This document shows positions 45,673 to 56,891 of a stretch of DNA of 64,000 bases, piece after piece; position 1 is the stretch's first letter, and every line of letters begins with the position of its first letter. A program made the position numbers and the translations under genes. The stretch covers positions 79,548,001 through 79,612,000 of the forward strand of contig NC_072895.1 of assembly GCF_027943255.1 (NCBI RefSeq). The letters are read 5' to 3'. The notes under the pieces are model-generated. The model was not told the origin of the DNA. It saw only the letters and a list, made by a program, of their open reading frames with translations, and made no database searches. The stretch is from Anastrepha obliqua. Taxonomy: Eukaryota > Arthropoda > Insecta > Diptera > Tephritidae.

Positions 45673-46821
45673 ACCCTGTAGGGAAATCCACTAGTTTCGA
45701 ACGGGTACGCTGCTAGTTACATAATAGAGCCATGATCAGATTGCGCTTTTTTCTTTTTCCATAAAAGAAACTGACTTTAGAATTTGACACATTTGTTGGA
45801 GTTGTGCCGCCATTTTGTTTAGCTTCAAAATAATGTGGAATTCCATTTCGAAACAAAATTAAGAATTTTGATATGTATCAGGTGACTTTTATAATTTCAA
45901 AGGCAACGTGCAGTCGATTGTGGAGATTTGCCACAATTGTGGAGATAAAGCCGGGTCAGACGTAGTTCGAGGATAGGAAAAGGTTTTGGCGCAGTTGTGT
46001 TGCATTTGAAGGGGATTACAGTAAAGGAGGCAAAATCGGTATTGATGAGTAAATAAATATGATACTTTACGAGAATAATGAAAAGTTACCATATTTTTAG
46101 GGCATAGCTCGTGTAACATAAAGATGAAATTTCCGTATCAATATTGAATAAAGTTTATTAAAAATAGCTAAACTATGCGAGTATATAAATAAAATAAATA
46201 CAACGTTGTAAAATATCTCAAAATAGTTTCAAAGGAATACACCCCGCGACAAAACGATTTACATCAACATTTCGATTTGATGCACGAAATTTTTTTGTAT
46301 CTAGACAAAATGTGCAATACCATCAAATAGGTAATAGAGTCATAAATATCAACGGAGGTTTTTATAGCGACAAAACTGCATATCAAAATCTTTCTAGAAA
46401 CTCTAATTAACATGCGTGGAAGTGGGATGCAAAGTTTGTGGGATTTTTCTAATTTTGTATAAAATTTGAAACTTTGATTTATACTATTTTTGTTACACAG
46501 TCAGCTATACTTTTATACAAAAATAATGAATATTTAAAAAAAATGGCCAACACTTTTAAATATGTTGGCATGCTATCATTTGCTTTGGGTTGTAGTTCTA
46601 CTTAAGAAGGCTTTAGAAGTAACACTGCCTTTCTGGTAAGCTTGGATAAAATACTCGGACCTTGCTTAACAGGCTTTCCCAGGTCGATCAGAAGTTAAAT
46701 TTATTGTATCTATTTTCATAGGCTTGGAATTAGTGTATCTAATCGCAATGATTTGAATTATGGATTTAATATAAAGCACCACTAGCCGTTTTAAGGTTAG
46801 CTTCGATTTTCCCTACAGGGT
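45673..46821. repeat. Inverted repeat pair 1.15 kb apart
   Basis: ACCCTGTAGGGAAATC (45673-45688) is the inverted counterpart of GATTTTCCCTACAGGGT (46805-46821). No target duplication or coding interior was found, so this may be a transposon's ends or a chance pair. The left copy lies in a local direct repeat (TGTAGGGACCCTGTAGGG). Confidence 0.35.
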
Positions 46822-48555
46822 AGATGAGTATGGCAAATATGGTGTTACCAAAGACAAGTAATCCACAACTACACCAATACAATCCAAGCATGCAGCTACG
46901 CCTCGATTTAGCCACAACATAATTTGTTACCACGAAAGTGCACTGACACCGACCGTAACAGCTTTCTATTGTACATAATGTACCTGAGTATGCAGATAGT
47001 TATGTAGGTAAGTATGCGCTCGTATGTGGGTTTGTGCGTATGTACTTTTGTTAGGTGTGCTTACCAACGCGTGTCGAGGCGTCGAAATGTCGTGGCTTTG
47101 CTATAGGCCTGCTCCAGCTGGCAGTTGATAGGGTGGTTGCTTGTCAAGTTGATGTTCTGAGGAGTGCTTTGAAATATATTTATAGCAAAGTATTCTATGA
47201 ATACAACCAGATTTCTGTGCCTTTTTCCCATTATAACTGTTGGCTATCAGTTAGTTGGCCATTCCCGTTTATAAGCTCTTTAGATAGTTGCTTTTCGTCG
47301 TTGGCCATGGCTTTCACGCTCGTACACTTGGTTACTTGTTGTACTTAGTATGGTAGTAAGTGAGTTTTGGTCAGAAATCCGCACATAACGAACTTGCCAA
47401 TAAAGCAAACAAACAAATTAATCCAACACAAAACAACGACAATGAATGCGATAACTGCTTTTATGGCAGTGCGCCGTACTCAACATGGGGAATATATTTT
47501 GAATGAGGTGAAATGTAATTATTGTGACTGGCGATCCGCAGACTATGTAGAGAGCGGCCGTCTTCCCCATACACACACACACACCCATACCGAAAGGGGC
47601 CATGTGTTGGATTTGCGTGTAACGCAGTTTGTACCGAACGTTTATATGCATAACTGGAATTTGTTGCTTTTTGGCTTAGAGAATATAGAGTCTGATGGTT
47701 GAAGTACTTATATGTCGAATGGCATACCACATCAACACTCTATATATAGTGCCCATAGAGATTGTTTTTTTACATTTGATAGATATTTATTTTCTGTGTA
47801 AATATACGAGTACTGCATTCGGGTATACACTGGCTAGAGTGCGCCAATCAGCTGTCAATCAGTCAGAAATTGCGGCCAAGTGTTGCAGTGCTAATTATTG
47901 GCAAGCATTTGTGTCCAGTTACCTGTGGTTGGGCAAGCACACAAACTCAGCTTTCAAAACTAGTGAAATCACATACATACATACTCGAGTGTATGTATGG
48001 ATACATATGTGTACATATATGTACCTGTATAAGGATCATGTGGGATCTGAATGCTAGGGTGAAAGTTACGCAGTGGGACCTTCTGTCAGCCAAGTTAACA
48101 ACTAAAAATGTATGACTTTTCAAAGGAGCTCACAAACAAGTCTAAACGATCAAAATGCGGTCAGTTGTCATCGCCATGATTGCTGATTACCTGTTACGAA
48201 AAAAGTTGAGATACGCCGCATGGCATGCTAGTTATTCTGCTGAAACCAAAGCCCGCTACATCATTCACAAATGCAATCCAGGCCGCATTTTCTCCTTTAT
48301 CAGGACAAACTATAACGTGAATTTTCTATTTGTGCACTTCCATTGTCAACACAATGTAACTCACAACTGAATAGAACAAACAAAAAACAGCAAAATAATT
48401 TTTTTAGTGTGAAATATCACCTTGACAACGAGCATAAACTTTGAATTGTTTGATCGACACCTTACGAGATATCGACCACTACAGCCATCTACCGCGAAAA
48501 TAATGGATTTCTTTTTTTAAAAAAGTTTCTTTTTTTTTTGGAAATTTCCACACAT
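46822..48555. other. Intergenic DNA, no gene supported
   Basis: Several 80-120 codon frames overlap on both strands between 47055 and 48115, but none shows a domain. A CA-repeat at about 47571-47584 runs through one of them. Confidence 0.4.
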
Positions 48556-48556
48556 A

Positions 48557-49492
<936 letters not shown>

Positions 49493-49494
49493 TA

Positions 49495-50689
49495 TGTATA
49501 GACCGATACTGGTATGTATGTAGGATAGGGAAAACATCCAAAAACTCATTTTCTCAAGACCATGATGTGGTGGGCACTTTTGAAACTCAGAACCATTTTT
49601 ATGGCACAAGAATACACCGGAAACCAGTTCTGTTTCAAAACATTAAAAAAACAAAAATATTAATTTTATAGACCTTTGTAATGGTAAGTAGCTGCATAGT
49701 TACCGAAACCATTACGTAACTTACTCCCTAACACTTTTCGATGAGTTTTTGAATTTATTTGTGTTTTGACACTTGGATTACTATTGAAAAATGAGCTGTC
49801 AGTTTCCCGCAACTAAACATTTACGCTAAATTCTACTACACCATTTTTCCTCGCAAAGAATTTCATCTGCTTTAAATATGAACAATCGGTCGATGGGCCC
49901 ATCGTGATATTTTCTGGATTTTCTGAATCTTCCGAATATTCCAAGCATCCCGCCAAAGTGAATATACACTCATACATACCTACATACACATGCACATATC
50001 ATCTTATTTTTTAATGAAAGATACAAAAATAAGAAATATTCGTCATCACTTCGGCTCGCATTCAGAGCTATGTGTGTCATGTGCAGCAACAACTTTGGCC
50101 ACACACACACACACTATTTAAAGTTTGTTGTGTGTATAGATGACTTGTTGATGTTGCAGCAAAGATGTGTCCTACTTCGGATGCAACCAGTATAGTTGAT
50201 ATTGTTTGTTTTTATTAGTTGTTGTTGTTGTTGCACATGTTTTGATGTGCATACGTTTACATACATGTATTCATATATGTATACAAATATACATAGTATT
50301 TGTTGCATATTCCTTTGGTTGTTGTTTATTTGTTTATATAAAACTTTGATTGTTTCAGTATGCTTCATTGCCTGTAATTCTGTGTTTGTTGGCGTTGTGA
50401 TTGCAATTGGAGTCGAATGCACGCAACATGGTGCCATGAAAACAAAGAAAAGACAATAAGCTACAGCCACAGTGTGACAGCTGGTTTAGATGTTGCGATT
50501 TTTGTTTGTATACACATATATGTATATACATATATACGTACATATATTTTTGATTACTTCTACTGAGCCATTCATCACAAATCATAAATTGAGATTCGCA
50601 AAGTTGGGTGAGAATATAAATCTCTCGGCATACTTTTGGTTTCAAATTCAGCGACTAGAATAAAAAGCGGCTAGAATAAGAAGCTTCTA
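49495..50689. other. Intergenic DNA, nothing recognised
   Basis: AT-rich with TACATA microsatellites and a CA-repeat at about 50100-50114. No coding sequence supported. Confidence 0.4.
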
Positions 50690-51840
50690 ACGATATGTAT
50701 TATCATCGGTTCCTGTTTCTGCCACGTTTTAACTTCCTGCTAGACCGTCCTCCTCCAAGATATTTTTGGAGAGCCAACCTTGCGAACACCTTGTGGATTC
50801 CAATCCAGAGCTTACCGACAGATTTCATTTGCGTCCTTGCGAAGGGTATGCCCAATCCACCTCCACTTTGGCAGTTTTACCATTTTAGCTACCATGTTAT
50901 TTCGTCGTTACTTATGGTGTTCGGGCACACAGCTTTGAATTTTGTTTTCAATCCAAGTGCTTGTGAGCCAGGTTTTTGATCCATACAAGAGTACTGATGG
51001 CACATTTGACTTAAGGGGGGGGGTAGGGTCACAAAATCGAAATTTTTTTTCTTCACTCATCTTATAGTAAATCATTTCAAGAATGTTGTGTCAAAATTTT
51101 AAGTGGATCGGAGCAGAACTCTCAAAGTTATAGCCTTTGTAGGCACTCTACCTCGAATGCGGAGCATCGATAATTTCTCAGAGTCATTTTTTCAAACGCG
51201 TTTTTCCCGAAACGACTTCTTAAAAGTCGGTGCCAATCACAACTCCGAAACTATTCAACCGATTCTTTTCAAATTTGGCACACGCTTTCTAAATCAAAAA
51301 TACTTCCCCCCTACACTGTTTTTTTTTTATTATTTTTTTTTTAAGGTTGTTTTTCACTTACAAATATGGCGAAATTTTTCGCCAAAAATGCTCGTTTTAC
51401 GTGTTTTTGCCACCAAAACTACAAAAATGAAAAAAAAAATGTTATTAATGTAGGGGGGAGCATTACGTCATACTTTAACTGAAAAATTCGACTTTTTTAG
51501 TTTCAGATGATTCTACGACGAATGCCGATTGGCACCGCAGAGCACCTCTCGAAAAACATATCTCCAAAAAAACTCTGTCATGGGCTTATTTGTCAATATT
51601 TTATTATTAATATTTTTTAAAAACTTATTGAAAAGATGTACAATAACATGCAACTGATTTTATTAAAGTATCTTAAGCCATATTTCTGTAAAAAATTCAC
51701 AAAAAAAGTGTTATTTTTTTAGCGTTAAACCCTACCCCCCCCCTTAAAAATCTGTAATTTTATAACGCAGAGGATGTTCGACGACCAAATAGATCGGAGC
51801 TGTGTATACGCGACGTTCGCTTAATTTTTTCTGACGATAA
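50690..51840 (-). mobile_element. Non-LTR reverse-transcriptase fragment, split by a TTAA element
   Basis: Minus strand. The part beyond the insertion (about 51840-51748) reads AYTQLRSIWSSNILCVIKLQ. With one TTAA kept it continues directly into IFKSNVPSVLLYGSKTWLTS (51010 downwards), KMVKLPKWRWIGHTLRKDAN and LDWNPQGVRKVGSPKISWRR. This is the conserved C-terminal region of a CR1-like LINE polyprotein. A few stops are present on the 3' side, so the copy is dead. Confidence 0.8.
51015..51743. mobile_element. 729-bp TTAA-flanked element with G9/C9 termini
   Basis: TTAA occurs at both borders (51011-51014, 51744-51747). The termini GGGGGGGGGTAGGGT and ACCCTACCCCCCCCC are perfect inverted repeats. 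An internal TCCCCCCTA (51305-51313) / TAGGGGGGA (51451-51459) pair echoes the ends. The longest internal frame (51103-51453) has no domain. TTAA targeting is characteristic of piggyBac-superfamily elements, whose ends usually start with C/G-rich triplets, so a non-autonomous piggyBac-like element is the best guess. It has no transposase. Confidence 0.82.
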
Positions 51841-51881
51841 CGACTAGTTTCGCACTATCTTCAGCGGTAATGATACTACCC

Positions 51882-52046
51882 AATAATGGCAAACCTCCCA
51901 TGAAAAAAGCTGCTCATAAAAATATCTGCCATTCGGAGTCGATTTATAATTGTAGGTCCTTCCATTTGTGGAACAAAATGATGACGCACGCCACAAATAG
52001 GAGTAGGAGCTCGGTCAAACACCTAACAGAAATGTACGTGCCAATT
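51882..52046 (+). mobile_element. tRNA-derived SINE, copy h, 5'-truncated
   Basis: Only the distal half is present, from AATGGCAAACCTCCCATGAA through CATTCGGAGTCGATTTATAA and CCATTTGTGGAACAAAATGA to GTACGTGCCAATTATT. The tRNA-like head is absent, the usual result of incomplete reverse transcription. Confidence 0.8.
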
Positions 52047-52951
52047 ATTTATTAATTTTTATTTATTTAGATATAAGTCTCATCTGTAAGTTATAATCAG
52101 ACATTCCCTCGTGGCCTTGCGAAGTCAGTAGATACGAACACAGTATCTTATTAGTCCTCGATGACCACCGTCGCAGTTTAAGACTAGAAAGTAAATTTCC
52201 CTTATAGTACCAGTCTTTTATTTGCTTTAGCGGCTTCAAGACCTTACTTCAGTATTCTATTTACGATAGCAATTGGATATCAGAACGAATTGAGCAACCT
52301 ACCTACAGCACATAATCCCCTATAACTTAAAGATATTTACCAATGGAATTGATGTCTTATCAATCTTGATAGTGTGAAACAAGGCGAATCTACTAAAGGT
52401 GGCCTACTGTTTTTTCTTCCGCCGTATACATTCGGACGTTAGCACAAAATTAAATTACGAAATGTATTATTTACATTAATTTTGTACTTTGAAAATTGAA
52501 ATTTCGTAGTGAATTTAAATTCAAAAGGCTTTTTGTAAATTAAGAAAATAATGAGAATGATTGACCATTCAAATATTTGATAAACCATCATCTCGGTGAC
52601 TGACGAAATTTCAATTTATTTCTGCTCTCAGCGCACCTTTGGGCCTGCTCAATGCTCCCAGGTGCATTTATTCCCAAGGGTGAGTTTGGTATAGAGAATT
52701 TACTGCCGGCCTCAGATGGCGCGTGAATGGCAAAAAAAAAGAAAACCTAGAAATCTAGAGTTATCGAAGAAGAGTTTGTTTGATTTTGTCTGATGGAGAG
52801 CTCAGATGTTTAACTAGCAACAAATACAGTCGAGAGCAATTTAAAGATTTGCGCCATCCTGATTATCACTCAAACATCATCGCTGGAGAAAACAAGTGGT
52901 GCACAGGCCTTTTATATTGTTGTTGTTGTATCAGCAATAACATTCCTTATA

Positions 52952-54249
52952 ACAGGTGGCGCTAAAGTAATCCTCCTATCAGAAAATGCTATAAATTTTG
53001 CGATTGGCCCCTAATGCTAGTTCTGTTTTGACATTTGTGTAGTAAACACATGCAAAATACACGTTAATAAACAATGTTACGCTACACTGCTCTAGAATGC
53101 GGAATATTGCTGTCGGTCACTTTGGCACAACGTGAATTTCGTCGCAGATTTCCTCGCCGTCCAACGCCTACTGGTGAAACACTGCGACGTTCAGCCGCTC
53201 GCCTCGAAGAGACTGGCACAACACGAGATGCTGCCAGGCGTGGCAGACACCGGAGTAGCCGTTCTGCAGAGAATATTGCTGCTGTAGCCGAGGATGTCAT
53301 GGAAGCGCCGTCGACATCGACCAGACGACGTGCCACGCAAATGGGTATCAGTCGACGGTCTTTACAGCGAATTTTGGTACAAGATTTGAAGATGTTTCCG
53401 TACAAAGTCCAGACGGTGCATCAGCTGTTAGCTGCTGACCGCCAATCGCATCTAACATACGCTCAAGCCATCCTTAATCACCACCAAGAGGAAGATGATT
53501 TTTCATCAAAAATAATCATGAGTGATGAGGCCCATTTCCATCTTAGCGGGTACGTAAATAAGCAAAATTTACGCTTCTGGGACACTGAAAATCCGCGTGT
53601 AACCCACGAAGAGCCATTACACCCGCTCAAAGTCACTGTATGGTGTGCTGTTTTCGCTGGAGGAGTCATCGGACCTTTTTTCTTCGAAGACGTCGCGGGC
53701 CAAACGGTTACTGTGAATGGTGAGCGCTACAGAGCAATGATCAACGAGTTCTTTTTGCCGCAACTTGATGAATTGGGATTGGAAAACATGTGGTTCCAAC
53801 AGGACGGTGCAACGGCACACACTGCACGTGCCACAACCGATATGTTGAAGGATGTATTTCCCGGGCGCCTAATCTCCCGTTTTGGCGATTTGCACTGGCC
53901 AGCAAGATCACCTGATTTGACCGCTCCAGACTCCTTTTGGTGGGGCTTTTTAAAGTCGCTGGTTTATGTCAACAAGCCTCAGACTCTTGCAGCTCTTAAA
54001 GACAATATCCGTCAAGAATGTGAGGACCTATCGCCGGAAGTTTTGGCCAAAGTGATGGAAAATGCCATAAAAAGGGCTCAAATGGCAATCAACTGTGACG
54101 GCGGCCATTTACATGACATCATATTCTCGACTTGATGTAAAAAAAATTAAAAGACCAAATAAAAATAATCCACAAGAAGAATCAAAGTTTTTCATTTTTT
54201 TTTAAATTACAGCCAAAAAACATCGCAAGGTTAGTTTTGCGCCACCTTG
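52952..54249 (+). mobile_element. Near-complete DD41D ('rosa'-type) mariner
   Basis: A 1298-bp element with TA at both ends (52950-52951, 54250-54251). The termini ACAGGTGGCGCTAAAGTAA and, inverted from the right, CAAGGTGGCGCAAAACTAA are imperfect inverted repeats. The interior is filled by one uninterrupted transposase frame with short untranslated leaders. It has a different lineage of ends from the GGGTGGGCC elements at 20.3 and 29.4 kb. Confidence 0.92.
53074..54135 (+). CDS. Mariner transposase, DD41D type, uninterrupted
   Basis: The 353-codon transposase starts at an ATG 122 bases inside the left end. The N-terminal 120 residues are Arg-rich with two helix-turn-helix-like segments, LAQREFRRRFPRRPTPTGET and QMGISRRSLQRILVQDLKM, which would bind the terminal repeats. 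The catalytic triad is present: MSDEAHFHLSGYVNKQN; WFQQDGATAHTA; SPDLTAPDSFWW. By count, 41 residues separate the second and third Asp. Substitutions next to the third Asp (DSFWWG, where relatives I know have DFFLWG) may reduce activity. The C-terminus is HDIIFST. There is no stop or frameshift, so the copy may be young; whether it is active cannot be judged from one copy. Confidence 0.9.
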   Translation: MLRYTALECGILLSVTLAQREFRRRFPRRPTPTGETLRRSAARLEETGTTRDAARRGRHRSSRSAENIAAVAEDVMEAPSTSTRRRATQMGISRRSLQRILVQDLKMFPYKVQTVHQLLAADRQSHLTYAQAILNHHQEEDDFSSKIIMSDEAHFHLSGYVNKQNLRFWDTENPRVTHEEPLHPLKVTVWCAVFAGGVIGPFFFEDVAGQTVTVNGERYRAMINEFFLPQLDELGLENMWFQQDGATAHTARATTDMLKDVFPGRLISRFGDLHWPARSPDLTAPDSFWWGFLKSLVYVNKPQTLAALKDNIRQECEDLSPEVLAKVMENAIKRAQMAINCDGGHLHDIIFST

Positions 54250-54584
54250 TACAATTACTGGGAACGCTGCTTAGACGGATATAAATCCGGGTAGTTCCGG
54301 TAACGTGGAATCGACTGCTATGGGAACAGACTTTTTCTATTTTGTGTGGCTCCTAACATGATTTCATTATTCATTATTTCACTTTGCTAGTTGATTTGCT
54401 AAAAGAAGGAAGGAAGAAGATGCCCGTGATGAGCCTACCGCAGGTGGAAAAGTTTAGAACGGGTCTATCGTGGAACTGAACCCTTTGCAATTTGAATATT
54501 CAAAAACAAAAATAGTCAAAACTGGTTTATGTTCTATCGTTTATCGCGGGCTGTATGTCCTTGTTTTGTTTGTTTTTTATGTTT

Positions 54585-54739
54585 TTTTTATGAGGAGCTT
54601 TTTCATGGCAGAAATACACTCGGAGGTTTGCTCTAAGGGCGACCGCTATTAGAAAAAACTTTTTCTGTCATTTGGGTGTTTCATGCATGGAGATTCGAGC
54701 GGTAGTCACGCACTAACGCATTCGTCTACGGCGGCCGCA
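54585..54739 (-). mobile_element. tRNA-derived SINE, copy i, 3'-truncated
   Basis: Minus strand: head GCGGCCGCCGTAGACGAATG, then a shortened B-box region. The body runs through TAGCGGTCGCC and CTCCGAGTGTATTTCTGCCA to CATGAAAAAGCTCCTCATAA, where it ends next to a T/A run. Truncation occurs within a few bases of that in copy c. Confidence 0.8.
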
Positions 54740-54859
54740 TATATGCTGTAGAATATGTGTAATAAATCTAAAAGGTTGGGAAAAGGAACGCTATATATGT
54801 ACATATGCATGGCTTTCGGAAAACCCCTGCTTTGCATAGAGCCTGTAGACCACGTATTT

Positions 54860-55040
54860 GACCGACATGTGAAGGTACCCCACACGATACTAACCACCTA
54901 TTCACATGACCTCTCAAACCTCTTTCACCTGAAACCCCTCTCTCTCTCTCTGGACCGCACCCGTCGGAGCAGCATGTTTCTACGGCCTACCGTTAGATTG
55001 GTTAGACCTAGTGAACTATTACAACAACAACAATCACGTA
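54860..55040 (+). mobile_element. Non-LTR retrotransposon 3' end fragment
   Basis: The motif order CCCCACACGATACTAACCAC, TATTCACATGACC, GGACCGCACCCGTCGGAGCA and CTATTACAACAACAACAATC follows the 17.7-kb copy, with frameshifts. It ends in the CAA tail. Confidence 0.55.
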
Positions 55041-56889
55041 TTTGGTTGCTATTTTTGCTTGACTAATATTGTATATATAAATAGAACGAATAAGGCGTCG
55101 AAGCCTACCGTGAAATACGTAAGTGTAGATTCTGAAATACAAGTGCCTAATGGGGCAAATGACACAGAATACGATGTCACCGACTTACGTTCATTTAGTG
55201 CAATTAAAGATGAAATTCTTGGATCATGCTAGTAAGGAACCTCAGTTCCTAACTCAAGCTGTTCTGGTCTGCAACTTAGAATTGTCGAAAGAGCATTTTG
55301 AACTATGAGAATCTGAAGAAATAGAATTTGCTTCATCCCGGCACTAAATAGAGGAACTACTTTCGACACACGGGTCTTGGGCTATATTATGTTACTCAAA
55401 ATCCATTCCATTCTCCCACCTCGACTTCTTTCCCGAGAAAGGTTCCATCAGGATATTATCAGCACGAAAAAACGATACCAACACCAGGGCAGTTGGGGTT
55501 CTCGTATGTTGGGAGATTTTTGTTGGACGCTTGTAAGATACCAGTCTGAAGTCTGGAAGAAAATCATGATTTTTTGTTTTAAAAATCATAGTTTTAAGTT
55601 GTGTTCAACTAAAGTCTCACTTTTTTTATAAAATGCAAGGTTCCTTTAATAAAAAACTTTTTTCTAAGCCCGTTTTCCACCTTTGCGAGTCAAAATAAAT
55701 TTGAGACTACCAAAAAAGTGTAAGTGACATATTAAAGGTTCATTTTTGTCAATCAGTGTAGTTTTTCAAAAGATTGCGCCATAAGTACTTTTTGTACGCA
55801 TATAAAGCTTACTTTTTGCTAGAGTGTGTATGTGTTTATTTGCAAAACAAATAAAAGTGCAATTTTCAACAAGGAAATTATGCTTGTTTCTCAGATAACA
55901 TCTCTTTTAAGGGCCACTTGGAAGCAGAATAAACAATGTTTAAGCGCACAAGTACCAATAAAACGAATAACATAAAGAACTTTTAAACAAAGGGAAGAAA
56001 GTCATAATGTCAGCAATTGAGCCAACCACTCAAGAAGCAGAATATGGAGTTTGCTTTTTATAAAGAATAAGTAATTTTTACAGTACCAACTCGACTTATA
56101 ATCCATGTAGGGGGTACTGGGTGGCGAAAACGAACTCAGTTACGTTGGCGACAAACTAACGTCAAACAGCAAAACATTTAATTTTCAAGCATCACTCGAA
56201 TCTCGAGTATGTGTGCGCACTAATTGGAGTAACTTTCGAAAGACAAACGCCTGTCCTCGCTTTGGCAGCAAAGTATTTGTAGTAGTGACTTAAATGCCGT
56301 CTAAACTATTCATTGAACCGCTTTGATGTGAAAATTGACAGTCATCCATCAGCCATCAGCAAATTGACTCTTCAATGGCCTTTCATGATGTGCTGCCTTT
56401 TCATGTTGCTCAGCTGTCAATATTGAACGGACTGAGGAACAGTGGGAGTGGGGTTGAGGAAATGTGCGGGACTTTCAAAGTAAGCTGTAGACTCTTGGCG
56501 ATAATGCGCACGCAAGTGAGAACTGTATCTCTACACAGGTTCTTACTATATTTACGAACAATGTGTGAGGCTCAGCTTTGCCAATTACTTTCCCAGTTGG
56601 TCAGCAGAGCGTCTCAGCAACGCAGAATCTGTTGAACATTCGAGCATTTTGTTCCGTCTGGCGTAATACTTTAGAACTGGTTTATCTTGAACTACAGCTA
56701 CCAAACATTTGCAAGTTTTTGCAAAGACTTCTTGCTCGTTTGTGTGTGCAAATGCATAATCGCTATGAGCAGTAAGTGGCATGCATGTAGTGATCCACAA
56801 AAGCCTGCGGACGAGCGCATAAATAGAACGGAACTCACTTATCAGCATTTGCAAAGTGGATTTGGGGTTTTTATATGTAAAAGCGCTTA
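55041..56889. other. Intergenic DNA, nothing recognised
   Basis: No coding or element signature supported. Short frames around 56375-56941 overlap on both strands and have no domain. Confidence 0.4.
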
Positions 56890-56891
56890 TA

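Larger units (their letters stand above)
52915..54330 (-). mobile_element. LINE 3' tail, split by the DD41D mariner
   Basis: On the minus strand, 54330-54250 reads CCACGTTACCGGAACTACCC, GGATTTATATCCGTCTAAGC and AGCGTTCCCAGTAATTGTA. After the transposon, 52951-52915 continues AAGGAATGTTATTGCTGATA and CAACAACAACAA. Together they reconstitute the tail motif order seen at 16.3 and 45.2 kb with a single TA at the junction. Confidence 0.7.

Noticed and set aside
47055..48115. Cluster of 80-120 codon open frames on both strands
   Set aside because: They overlap each other, run through a CA-repeat and show no domain or codon pattern of a real gene.
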